A DNA stretch of 64,000 bases from Acidobacteriota bacterium (GTDB lineage Bacteria > Acidobacteriota > Thermoanaerobaculia > Gp7-AA8). Under the pieces are notes generated by a model, which was given only the letters and a program-made list of their open reading frames with translations, was not told where the DNA came from and searched no databases. The translations under genes and the position numbers were made by a program. Location: assembly GCA_021781455.1 (NCBI GenBank), contig JAJXWV010000043.1:1-64000 (forward strand). The letters run 5' to 3'. Shown here in pieces: positions 52,929 through 61,271 of this stretch (position 1 is the first letter of the stretch; the number at the start of each line of letters is the position of its first letter).

Positions 52929-53852
52929 TTACTGTACAGCCTCGCTGGCCCGCACGAACCGGATGCCTTCCGCTCGAAGGTTAGGCACCTCTTCGGTCAG
53001 GACTCGGATGGTCACCGGGTACATGTGGCCGATGCCGATGGCCACTCCGTCACGACGTGCGGCGGCGGCAAGAGAAGCGAGCTGCTGCCGCACGGCGGCC
53101 TCGCTCTGGACGTCGTCGAGGAAAACGTGACGCGATCCGGTGCGGATGTTCATCTCGTGTGCGAGCCGCTCGCCCACCGATCCCGTCGTGGTCCGCGAAT
53201 CGATGAAGAACATCCCCGGCGGCAGCGCGCCGAGCACCTTCGCCATCACGCGCGGATCGCGCGTGGCGCGGGAGCCCATGTGATTGTTCACGCCGGCGGC
53301 GTGCGGCACCGCGGCGATGTCCTCGCGCGTGAGCTCGGCGATCCGGTCGTCGTCCATGGAGATCATGATCGCCTTCGCCCCCGGCGATTCCCGCGGGTAG
53401 TCGAGCGGCTCCATGGGCAGGTGGCAGAGGACCTCGAAGCCGTTGCGGTGGAGTGTCTCGGCAAACGCGGCGGCGTTTGCGGCGTTCGGCAGGATCGAAA
53501 AGTCGAGATGCGGATCGATGCGCATGGCGCTGGCGAGGGGCTGGTGATCGAAGCCGACGTCGTCGAGGATGAGCGCGATCGATCCCGGCTCGCCCGCAAT
53601 GTGCCTGGCCGGCCGTCGAGGCGGGACCGCCTTCGGCTTTGCTTCAGGAACAGGGGCCGGTCGCGGAAGCGAAATCGCCGAGGCGCGCTCCTTTGCGCGG
53701 CCGGCGGCGGGAGTGCGGATGAGCTGGTCGCGGAAGAAGCGGTAGCCGAGGAAGAGGACGAACCCGGTGACGGGGATCAGCATCAGGAGGGCGACGCTGT
53801 GGAACGAGCTCTTCCGCGCCACCAGCTTCCTCCTCCCCTCCCGAGCGGGCAT
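52929..53852 (-). CDS. Divergent polysaccharide deacetylase (YibQ/DUF610-like)
   Basis: This 307-residue protein has one N-terminal helix (about residues 20-38), a Pro/Arg-rich linker and a deacetylase-fold domain: SIALILDDVGFD, LDFSILPNA, VLCHLPMEPLDYP, GVNNHMGSRAT, FFIDSRTTTGSV and IGIGHMYPVTI. Family members act on envelope polysaccharides. TAAAAT at 53859-53864 lies six bases before the ATG. Confidence 0.85.
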   Translation of the reverse strand: MPAREGRRKLVARKSSFHSVALLMLIPVTGFVLFLGYRFFRDQLIRTPAAGRAKERASAISLPRPAPVPEAKPKAVPPRRPARHIAGEPGSIALILDDVGFDHQPLASAMRIDPHLDFSILPNAANAAAFAETLHRNGFEVLCHLPMEPLDYPRESPGAKAIMISMDDDRIAELTREDIAAVPHAAGVNNHMGSRATRDPRVMAKVLGALPPGMFFIDSRTTTGSVGERLAHEMNIRTGSRHVFLDDVQSEAAVRQQLASLAAAARRDGVAIGIGHMYPVTIRVLTEEVPNLRAEGIRFVRASEAVQ

Positions 53853-53907
53853 GACGGTATTTTACCGTGGCGGGCGGGGCGGGGAACGGCTAAAACTGGA
53901 CGGATTC

Positions 53908-54121
53908 AAGGCGGCGTAGCCGCCGTAAGAATTTAGCGGCGGCCCTCAGGCCGCCGGAACAAGCGATCGCATCAGGGTAGGAGGGCAGAAGTGCCCGACA
54001 GAAGGCCGGGGAAACAGACCGAGGATCTGTCGCGCGCTGCGCGCGCTCGTACGCTGGGTCGGGCCGATCGGTCGGCGGCCTCACGGCCGCCGCTAAATTA
54101 TTTCGGCGGCTCCGCCGCCTC
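53908..54121. repeat. 48-bp imperfect inverted repeat element
   Basis: Arms 53908-53955 and 54074-54121 are about 48 bp each with only a few mismatches, rich in GGCGGC/GCCGCC and carrying TTTAGCGGCGGCC / GGCCGCCGCTAAA. The 118-bp interior holds no open frame and a GCGCGCTGCGCGCGC palindrome. It is unlike the heptad arrays and may be a non-autonomous element. No gene is seen in 53853-54238. Confidence 0.75.
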
Positions 54122-54238
54122 GACAAAGCCCCGCTGACCCAACATTCAACATTTGATCCTGGCATCCACGCGCTGGACCGCAGAATGGGTTGCGGCCACG
54201 CTGCTGTGCGTTCCTGCAGGCCGCGCCAGTTCGCCAGA

Positions 54239-55435
54239 CTAGGCCGCTTTCTTCGCCTCGGCGGCCAGCGAGGCGTTCTCGCCGTAGAGCGACAGCGCCT
54301 TCTCGAGGATCAGATCCTCGCGATCCTCCGGCCTGATCAGGTTGTTCGGATCGCGGAGAGCCTGGGCGGTGAGGTCGACCGTGACGTCGGGCTTGACGCC
54401 GCCGTCCTTGATTGCCTTCAGCTCGGGCGTGGTGTAGTGGCCGATGGTCATGAAGACGCCGCCGCCGCTGTTGAGCGGGATGAAACGCTGCACGATGGCC
54501 TTGCCGTACGTGGTCAGGCCGACGGTCTTGCCGCGGCCGTTGCCCTTGATGGCCGCCGCGAAGATCTCGGCGCCGGACGCGCTGGAGGCGTCGGTGAGCA
54601 CTTCGAGATCGCCGTCGTAAACGGTGGCGCGGTCGGCCTGCCACTGCCTCTTGTCGGCGTGGCGGCCTTCCAGCGACGTGATCAGGCCGCTGGTCAGGAA
54701 CTCATCGGCGGAGTTGATCGCTTCCTGGACATCGCCGCCGGCGTTGTTGCGAACGTCGACGATGAGCTTGCGCGTCCCATTCTTCCGCACCTGCTCCAGG
54801 ATCGTGGCCAGCTGCGCGGCCGTCCCTTTTTCGAAGTACGGGATCTTCACGTAGGCGACGCTGCCCAGCTGCTGCTCGGTGATGGCGAGCGGGTGGAACT
54901 GCGCGCGCTGGAGGGTGAACTCGTCGCGCTTGGTCTGGCCGCCGCGGAGGACCTGCAGGTGCACCGGGCGGTTGCTGTCGAGGGCGCTGCGGACCTGCCA
55001 GATGACCATCTTCTGGGTCGGCTGGCCGTCGACCTTCTCGATGAAGTCGCCGCGCTCGATGCCTGCCTTGGCGGCCGGCGAGCCCGGAACGGTGGACATG
55101 ACGAACGCGTATCCGAAGCGCTTCGTGACGATGAGGCCCATGCCGTTGTCGTCGCCTTCGGAGAAGTTCTTGTACGCCGCCATCTGCGACGGCGGGACGT
55201 AGTAACTGAACTCGTCGATGGCGTCGGTAACGCCGCTGAAGGCGCCGTCGAGAAGCTGGTCGGAGGAGACCGGCTCGACGTAGTTGCTCCGCACCAGGTC
55301 GAAGACCTCCGCGAAGATGCTCAAGGGGCGGTAGATGTTGCTCTTCTGCCTCGACTGACCGAACACTGCGCCGCCGAGAAGCAGCACCAGAAGGGCTACC
55401 GAAATCGAGAGGAAAGCGATCTTGCTCTTCGTCAT
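54239..55435 (-). CDS. S41 family carboxy-terminal processing protease (CtpA-like)
   Basis: This 398-residue protein has a signal peptide or anchor (about residues 8-26), a PDZ domain (about 95-175; GMGLIVTKRFGYAFVMSTVPGSPAAKAGIERGD) and the S41 core with catalytic Ser in DASSASGAEIFAAA and Lys in TTYGKAIVQ. It degrades or trims periplasmic proteins, often peptidoglycan hydrolases; the EnvC-like gene lies six bases upstream, as is common. Confidence 0.93.
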   Translation of the reverse strand: MTKSKIAFLSISVALLVLLLGGAVFGQSRQKSNIYRPLSIFAEVFDLVRSNYVEPVSSDQLLDGAFSGVTDAIDEFSYYVPPSQMAAYKNFSEGDDNGMGLIVTKRFGYAFVMSTVPGSPAAKAGIERGDFIEKVDGQPTQKMVIWQVRSALDSNRPVHLQVLRGGQTKRDEFTLQRAQFHPLAITEQQLGSVAYVKIPYFEKGTAAQLATILEQVRKNGTRKLIVDVRNNAGGDVQEAINSADEFLTSGLITSLEGRHADKRQWQADRATVYDGDLEVLTDASSASGAEIFAAAIKGNGRGKTVGLTTYGKAIVQRFIPLNSGGGVFMTIGHYTTPELKAIKDGGVKPDVTVDLTAQALRDPNNLIRPEDREDLILEKALSLYGENASLAAEAKKAA

Positions 55436-55441
55436 ATCAGC

Positions 55442-56650
55442 TCAACGCAACCATTTCTGAGGGTCCTCGGGGCGATTGTCCTGCCGGATCTCGAAATAGA
55501 GAAAACCCGGCGGTGAATCCTCGCTCTCGCCGACTCCTGCAATCGTCTGGCCCGCCGCAACGTGCTCGCCAACGGCGACGTTCGGTGACTTCAGGTTGCC
55601 GTAAAGCGAGAACACGCGGTTTCCGTGGTCCAGGATGATCAGGTTGCCATATCCCTTGAACCACTGTGAAAACAGAACTGTTCCCTGGAAGACTGCCTTC
55701 ACAGGCAGGCCCGGCGCGGCGGCGATCTTCAGCCCGTTGTTGTTGGTCAGAGTGTCGAACTTCGGATCGCGCTGACGGCCGAACCGTTCCACGACCTTTC
55801 CCTCGACCGGCCACGCCAGAGCCCCCTCGAACGCGCGGATGTCCTGCGCCACGGCACCGCCTGCCTGCTGCTGCGAGAGGAGATTGATCAGCCGCTCCAG
55901 CCGCCGAGCCTTCTCCTCGAGCTCGGTGAGGCGCTGCTGCGAGCCCGATTCCTGTGACCGGAGCGACACCAGAAGCTGTTCCTTCTGTGCACGAGCGGCG
56001 GCCACGGCGGCGCGGCGCTCCTCGACCACGCGGCGCATGGCCGCCAGCCGCTGCTGCCTGTCCGCGAGCTCAGCATTCCGGGCGGCGAGCTGCTGCTGCA
56101 TGCCCTGAAAATGCGAGACGAGCCGCGCATCGCGCGACACGAGATAGCTGAGCATCGACAGCGCTTCGATCGGGTCGCGCCGCTGGTCGATGTTCATGAG
56201 CATGCGCAGGTAGGTCAGCCCGCCGAACCTGTAAACGGAGGCGAGACGCCGGCCGAGAGCCTTCTTCTGAGCGGCGATGCGCGGCGTGAGCGAGGCGATC
56301 TGCCCCTCGATGGAGAGCCGCTCCGCCGCCAGCCTCGCTTCCATGTCAGTGGCCAGGGTGAGCTCGTGGTTGCGGATCTCGAGCTCCAGGCTGACCTCCT
56401 CGAATTCCTGCTGCACCGACTGCTTCTGCCGTCGCACCTCGTCGAGCCGCGACTTCAGCCGGGAGATCTGGCCACGCACACGCTCGAGATCGGCATCGTT
56501 GACAACCTGGGCATCGAGAGGGGCCCAGGCAATCAGCGCCGCTGCAATCACGACAAGCAACAGGACCGGTTGCGCGGTTGCGCGGTTTCGCGGTTCCGCG
56601 GTCTCCCACCGCGCGACCGCGAGACCGCGGAACCGCGCAACCAGTGTCAT
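55442..56650 (-). CDS. EnvC-like murein hydrolase activator (degenerate M23 domain)
   Basis: This 402-residue protein has a signal-anchor (about residues 28-47), long coiled coils (50-275) and a C-terminal LytM/M23 domain. The zinc ligands are missing: NNNGLKI replaces HxGxD, and LYFEIR replaces LHFEIR, so it should activate amidases rather than cut peptidoglycan, like EnvC. ATG 56650 overlaps the rnc stop by one base. Residues about 4-28 before the hydrophobic segment are encoded by a GGTTGCGC repeat array. Confidence 0.88.
   Translation of the reverse strand: MTLVARFRGLAVARWETAEPRNRATAQPVLLLVVIAAALIAWAPLDAQVVNDADLERVRGQISRLKSRLDEVRRQKQSVQQEFEEVSLELEIRNHELTLATDMEARLAAERLSIEGQIASLTPRIAAQKKALGRRLASVYRFGGLTYLRMLMNIDQRRDPIEALSMLSYLVSRDARLVSHFQGMQQQLAARNAELADRQQRLAAMRRVVEERRAAVAAARAQKEQLLVSLRSQESGSQQRLTELEEKARRLERLINLLSQQQAGGAVAQDIRAFEGALAWPVEGKVVERFGRQRDPKFDTLTNNNGLKIAAAPGLPVKAVFQGTVLFSQWFKGYGNLIILDHGNRVFSLYGNLKSPNVAVGEHVAAGQTIAGVGESEDSPPGFLYFEIRQDNRPEDPQKWLR
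56567..56645. repeat. GGTTGCGC/GGTTCCGC 8-bp repeat, inverted pair inside a gene start
   Basis: GGTTGCGC, GGTTTCGC and GGTTCCGC units face GCGACCGCGAGACCGCGGAACC across CTCCC. The array is translated as the N-terminal basic region of the EnvC-like protein. Confidence 0.85.
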
Positions 56651-57342
56651 CAGCGCTCCGCCGATTCGTCCAGTGCATGCCTGGCCGCCTGCTGCTGCGC
56701 TTCCTTCTTCGACGACCCTTCCCCGCGCGTGATCAGGCTGCCGACCTTCACTTCCACGATGAAGGTCTTGTCGTGATCGGGACCCACTTCATCGATGACG
56801 TGATACTCCGGCAGTGGCAGCCCGCGGCCCTGTGCCAGCTCCTGCAGGGCGGTCTTGTAATCCTGGAACAACAGGTCCTGGTCGTCGATCGCCTCGATGT
56901 CCTGCCGGAACGAGCGCTCGATCAGCTGGCGGGCGGCGTCGATCCCGCCGTCGATGTACACGCCGGCGATCATGGCCTCGTAGAGGTTGGCCAGCAGCGA
57001 GTCCTTCTTCCGGCCGCCGGTCTTCTCCTCCCCGACGCCGAGGCGGATCACGTCGCCCATGCCGAGATCGCGCGCCTTCGCGGCGAGGCTCGTGGCGCTG
57101 ACCAGGTAGGCCTTGATCTTGGAGAGCGCGCCCTCGTCGAGCGCCGGGAAGTGGCGGAAGAGCATGTCCCCCATGACGAAGCCGAGGACGGCGTCACCGA
57201 GGAACTCGAACGTCTCGTTGTGCCGGACGTTCTCCTGCTTCGCCTCGTGCGAGTACGACTTGTGGGTGAGTGCGCGTGTCAGCACCTCGCGGTCGACGAA
57301 CGAATAACCGAGGCGCTGTTCGAAATCCTGAAGGTCGTCCAA
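56650..57342 (-). CDS. rnc: Ribonuclease III
   Basis: This 230-residue protein has the RNase III catalytic domain (HNETFEFLGDAVLGFVM, residues about 38-55; KKDSLLANLYEAMIAGVYIDGG) and a C-terminal dsRNA-binding domain (about 155-225; DYKTALQELAQGRGLPLPEY, GSSKKEAQQQAARHAL). It processes rRNA precursors and other duplex RNA. TTG 57342 fits the family length and lies eight bases after TATACT (57351-57356), the leaderless pattern. Confidence 0.93.
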   Translation of the reverse strand: MDDLQDFEQRLGYSFVDREVLTRALTHKSYSHEAKQENVRHNETFEFLGDAVLGFVMGDMLFRHFPALDEGALSKIKAYLVSATSLAAKARDLGMGDVIRLGVGEEKTGGRKKDSLLANLYEAMIAGVYIDGGIDAARQLIERSFRQDIEAIDDQDLLFQDYKTALQELAQGRGLPLPEYHVIDEVGPDHDKTFIVEVKVGSLITRGEGSSKKEAQQQAARHALDESAER

Positions 57343-57362
57343 TCGGGCGAAGTATAGACGCT

Positions 57363-57477
57363 GAAGGAGTGCGGGCGTCTCGCTCGCCGCGATCGGGCGT
57401 CCCGCGCCCGATCGCTTCCTTCTTTGCGGCCGGCCGCGGGACGGCCGGCCGCGGCGGGCGAGACGCCCACACTCCCA
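57363..57477. repeat. GGAGTGCGGGCGTCTCG-type hairpin repeat
   Basis: GGAGTGCGGGCGTCTCGCTCGC faces GCGGGCGAGACGCCCACACTCC, with inner GGCCGGCCGCGGGACGGCCGGCC. Same family as 1435-1528. Confidence 0.85.
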
Positions 57478-57512
57478 AAAAAAACCGCCGGGGCAACTGC
57501 CCCCGGCGGTCC
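57476..57512 (-). terminator. Rho-independent terminator of the TonB-receptor gene
   Basis: On the minus strand ACCGCCGGGGG pairs with CCCCGGCGGT around CAGTTG, followed by seven or eight T residues, 22 bases after the receptor stop codon. Confidence 0.88.
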
Positions 57513-57533
57513 GGTTTACCACCGCAATGAACG

Positions 57534-60515
57534 TTAGAACGAGAGACGCGCTCCGAGCCGGAGCACGCGCGGTGACATCGTTTCCGTGATGCGGTTCGCG
57601 GAGCCGAGGTTCACACGCGTGACGTCGCGCTGGAGGATCGTGTTCCTGTTCATGATGTTGAATGCATCGACCGACAGCGTGAGCGCAGCCTTCGAAATCT
57701 GGATGTCCTTCGCCAGACGAAGGTCGAGCTCCATGATGTTCGGGTTGCGGTATGTGTCCGTCGCGTTCTCGATCAGAACCGGCTTCGCGCCCTCGCTGGT
57801 GCTCACGCGATAAACGTACGGAACCGCGAAACCCTGACGCCCGGTGAGGTTGAAGCCGAGGCTGGTTTCGATGACCGGGATCTGGTACGCGCCGGTGATT
57901 GCATAGGACCACTTCGAGTTGATGTAGATGCCGCCCTTCGCACCGCTGCCGCTGCCGGAGCCCTGCAGGACTTCGGTGCCGTTGCAGGTCGTGCAACCGT
58001 AGCTTGTGCGCTGGCGCGTCGGATCGACGATGCCGGAGTCGCTGACGTGCTGCTTCCAGTTCTGAAGCGTGACGTTCCCGCGCAGCATCCAGCGGTTGCT
58101 CATGCGCTTGGTGGCAGTGAGCTCCAGGCCCTCATAAGTCTGGTAGTACCCGGGGCGGTTCTGCCAGACGAAGTACGTTGCCGGGTCGAGCCCCGGTTTC
58201 AGCTTGTAGTACGTCACGGGCATGCTCGTCTGACCGCCGGGGAGGAAGTACGAAGTGCAGCCTTCCGTCGGCCGCAGACACGCCGTCGTGGTGACCGGGA
58301 CGTAATCCGCAGACGTGTAATAGTCGCCCATGCCCTGCGTCTTCTCGCCGCGAGTCCAGAGGAAGTCGTTGAGTTTCCGGTAGGTGGCGTTGACGCCGAA
58401 ACTGAAGTCCTGAAGCAGCTGATGCTCGAAGCCGAGGACGAATTCATCCGTCGTCGGGGCCTTCAGGTTCGAATCCCAGCGATACAGCTGGTTCGCAACC
58501 GTCGACTTGTTGGGATCGATGCCGTAGTAGGAGACCAGGTTCGCGAAGTCGATCTCGTTCCTCTGTGCGATGTGATCGTTGTTGGCATCGGTGAAGTAAT
58601 AGTAGAGATAGTTGTACGCGCCCGGAGAGGTGCTGTAGACCTGGCTGCCGCCCATCTGGTCGACGTACCGGCTGTAAGCCGCGCGAAGGAGCGTCCGTTT
58701 GTCGGCGCCCAGCGCGTACGTGAGGCCAAGTCGCGGAGAGATGTTGTTCCACTTGAGGCCGCTGATGTTGCCCCACGTGATGGAGGGCAGGATGTCCGGC
58801 GCGACCGCGTTCGCGGGCACCGTACCACCGTTGACGGCTCCCTTCTGCTGGTCGAAGCGGAGGCCGGGTTGCAGAGTGAGGTTACCGAACATGATCGTGT
58901 CGCCGACGTACGCGTCGAGCGATTTCACGGAGTACGTGAAGTCGACTTTCCGCAGCAGATACGCACCGCCGGTGCCGTCGCCGAAGTCGACCGTGTACTG
59001 GTCACCCGGCCAGACGCTGATGGAGCGGACCTTGGCGTTGCGATAGCCGGCGCCGAACTTCAGCTCATTGTTCACGTCGCCGATGTTGAAGAACGTCGAC
59101 CCGTCGAGTCGTTCCTGCGTGGTCGGACGGATGGTCGGATAGCTGAGATACGACCGCTGCCACGTGCCGTCGGTATCCAGCCACGCCGGCAGAGTATTGA
59201 GCCCGCACGCGAGGGTCTTGCAGTCGACGCCGTTGTTCGCGATCAGCTGGAAGCCGCCCTGGACGCGGGAGACGAGGCCCGTCAGGTAGAAGTTCGGGTT
59301 GAAGATCTGCGTGTCCTCGATCTTCCACATGGTCGGGTTCACCAGGTTTCCGGGCTTGTCGCTGTCGTACAGGTTGCTCTGGTCCCACGTCGTTGCCGGA
59401 GAACGCGAGGTACTGGCGTTACGCCCGATCTTCACTTTGTTCCCGAACATGTCGGCGATGCTCAGGCTGTTCGAAGCGATCGGCTGAGCATTGATCTTGA
59501 TGTTCTCGTCCTCGAGGGTGGTCTTGTCGAGGAAGCGGATACCGGTGCTCAGCAGCGTCGGCGTGAGCAGATCGATCTGCTGCTTCGCATACGCGCCCCA
59601 CACCCACAGCCGGTCCTTGATGATCGGCCCGCCAACGTCGGCGCCGTAGTCGTCGACCTTGTCGATCTGGTTGACGTACTTCAGGTAGCTCTGTGCTTCG
59701 GCCGGGATCTTCGGATCCGACTGGAGCGAGCTGGAGGTGTTGAAGAAATGAGCCGCACCCCTGAAGTCGTTCGTGCCGCGCTTGGTGACCATGTTCAGCT
59801 GCACGCCCGGCGTCATGATGCGCGGATCGGTGCCGGCCGTCGTGACCTGCATTTCTTCGAACGAGTCGAAGTCGTAGTAGGTCGGGGAGGAGCCGAGGGC
59901 GCCGACGTCGGTGATGTTCACCCCGTCGACGTTCCACGTGGCCTGCTCAGAGCGCGTGCCCTTGCCCACGTAGTACGACTGCTGGCCCGACTCGTTGCCG
60001 CCGACGTTGACGCGGTCGAGAAGGACTCCCGGCGCCTGCTGCAGGATGACCCAGGGGTCGCGGCCGGTCGGCACCTTTTCGAGCTCGACCTTCGTGATAT
60101 CCGCGCCGCTCCCGGCCTTGCGGACGTCGAGCAGCGGCGCTTCCGCCGTGACCGTGATCGACTCAGCGGTCGCCGGGTTCAGCGTCATCGTGACGTCCGC
60201 GTTGCGGTTGATGCTCACGCCGATGCCCTTGCGCATCGTCGTGCCGAAGCCGGCCAGTTCCGCCTTCAGAGCGTACGTGCCGGGTGAGAGGTTGAGGAAC
60301 CGGAACGATCCCATGCCGTCCGTGACGAACGTCTGCGGAGCGCCGACGCCGGACAGAGTGACGGTGACGCCCGGGAGCACCGATCCGTCCTTCGCCACGA
60401 CCTTGCCGTAGATGTTGCCGCTCTGGAACTGCGCAAATCCGCTGACGGCAAACAGAGAGATGAGCATTGCGGCTGCGATGGCCGCGAGGAACCTCGGGGG
60501 TGGGCACCGTTTCAT
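57534..60515 (-). CDS. Oar-like TonB-dependent outer-membrane receptor
   Basis: This 993-residue protein has a signal peptide (about residues 1-28), a carboxypeptidase-regulatory-like domain (about 33-110; GVTVTLSGVGAPQTFVTDGMGSF), a plug (about 118-240) and a large beta-barrel ending in LRLGARLSF with a terminal Phe, as outer-membrane proteins have. Such receptors, numerous in Acidobacteriota, import large or scarce substrates using TonB. The start ATG follows AGGAGGGA. The upstream 600 bp is gene-free, and the gene has its own terminator. Confidence 0.9.
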   Translation of the reverse strand: MKRCPPPRFLAAIAAAMLISLFAVSGFAQFQSGNIYGKVVAKDGSVLPGVTVTLSGVGAPQTFVTDGMGSFRFLNLSPGTYALKAELAGFGTTMRKGIGVSINRNADVTMTLNPATAESITVTAEAPLLDVRKAGSGADITKVELEKVPTGRDPWVILQQAPGVLLDRVNVGGNESGQQSYYVGKGTRSEQATWNVDGVNITDVGALGSSPTYYDFDSFEEMQVTTAGTDPRIMTPGVQLNMVTKRGTNDFRGAAHFFNTSSSLQSDPKIPAEAQSYLKYVNQIDKVDDYGADVGGPIIKDRLWVWGAYAKQQIDLLTPTLLSTGIRFLDKTTLEDENIKINAQPIASNSLSIADMFGNKVKIGRNASTSRSPATTWDQSNLYDSDKPGNLVNPTMWKIEDTQIFNPNFYLTGLVSRVQGGFQLIANNGVDCKTLACGLNTLPAWLDTDGTWQRSYLSYPTIRPTTQERLDGSTFFNIGDVNNELKFGAGYRNAKVRSISVWPGDQYTVDFGDGTGGAYLLRKVDFTYSVKSLDAYVGDTIMFGNLTLQPGLRFDQQKGAVNGGTVPANAVAPDILPSITWGNISGLKWNNISPRLGLTYALGADKRTLLRAAYSRYVDQMGGSQVYSTSPGAYNYLYYYFTDANNDHIAQRNEIDFANLVSYYGIDPNKSTVANQLYRWDSNLKAPTTDEFVLGFEHQLLQDFSFGVNATYRKLNDFLWTRGEKTQGMGDYYTSADYVPVTTTACLRPTEGCTSYFLPGGQTSMPVTYYKLKPGLDPATYFVWQNRPGYYQTYEGLELTATKRMSNRWMLRGNVTLQNWKQHVSDSGIVDPTRQRTSYGCTTCNGTEVLQGSGSGSGAKGGIYINSKWSYAITGAYQIPVIETSLGFNLTGRQGFAVPYVYRVSTSEGAKPVLIENATDTYRNPNIMELDLRLAKDIQISKAALTLSVDAFNIMNRNTILQRDVTRVNLGSANRITETMSPRVLRLGARLSF

Positions 60516-61271
60516 ATTCCCTCCTGTGTTCGAGGTTTGTTCGGTGGAACTGCGTGGACGGGAAATGGATGTGGTCTTAAGGCTCTGCAATCTCGCGCGC
60601 CGGTGAAACGGGCGTAGCTCGAAAGAGAAGCTCGGCGATTTCCTCCTCTGCGCGACAGACACTCGCCGCTCGAGCGCGGCAAAACGTCGCCTAACATGAA
60701 ATGAATCGTTCTTGGGCCGTATTCGAAGAGCGTTTCAATGCACGTCCGCCGCCGCAACGCGGCCGCGGCGAATCATCAATGGAGGAAGGAAGTTAGGCCG
60801 AAGAGAGGCCGAGCCGTCGCAAGGGTGCAATCCAAAAAACCGGCTCACGTCCACTCGCGATGATCAGCACATGTCATGAGCAGGATGGTGACGGCCAGAA
60901 ACAGCTCATTTCACTCGATCGGAGCCCGCCGTCCGCAGTCATCCGTCTACGTGACGAAACACCCAATTACGGCATGTCCGCGCGCGCCATCGCACTCACA
61001 TCTTGTTGCGATGTCACCGGTTCAAAACTTCCGCACAAGAATCGGAAAAGTGAACGCGATAGCAAAGTGATGATGCGCACGCGCCGCCGTCGTGTTAGGC
61101 GGGTCGATCGCTGCGTCGCCGATCGCTTTCAGTCTCTCGGCCTCGCAGATCGCAGATGGCAGATCGCGGATCGCAGATCGCAGGAAATCCGCGCGGCACC
61201 TGCGACCTGCGATCTGCCATCTGCGATCTGAATGACGCCGTGACCTCGTAACCGTGCGACCTCGTGAACTC
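60516..61271. other. Gene-free interval upstream of the receptor gene
   Basis: No convincing gene is found. It contains two GTTAGGC and one GCCTAAC sequences, GATCGCA heptads as an inverted pair at 61139-61232 (CGCAGATCGCAGATGG facing GATCTGCCATCTGCGATC) and a GACCTCGT array at 61238-61266. The receptor promoter must lie here, but no clear elements are seen. Confidence 0.6.

Noticed and set aside
60860-61231. Open frame upstream of the Oar-like receptor
   Set aside because: Low-complexity, ends in a GATCGCA repeat and lacks ribosome site or -10 element.
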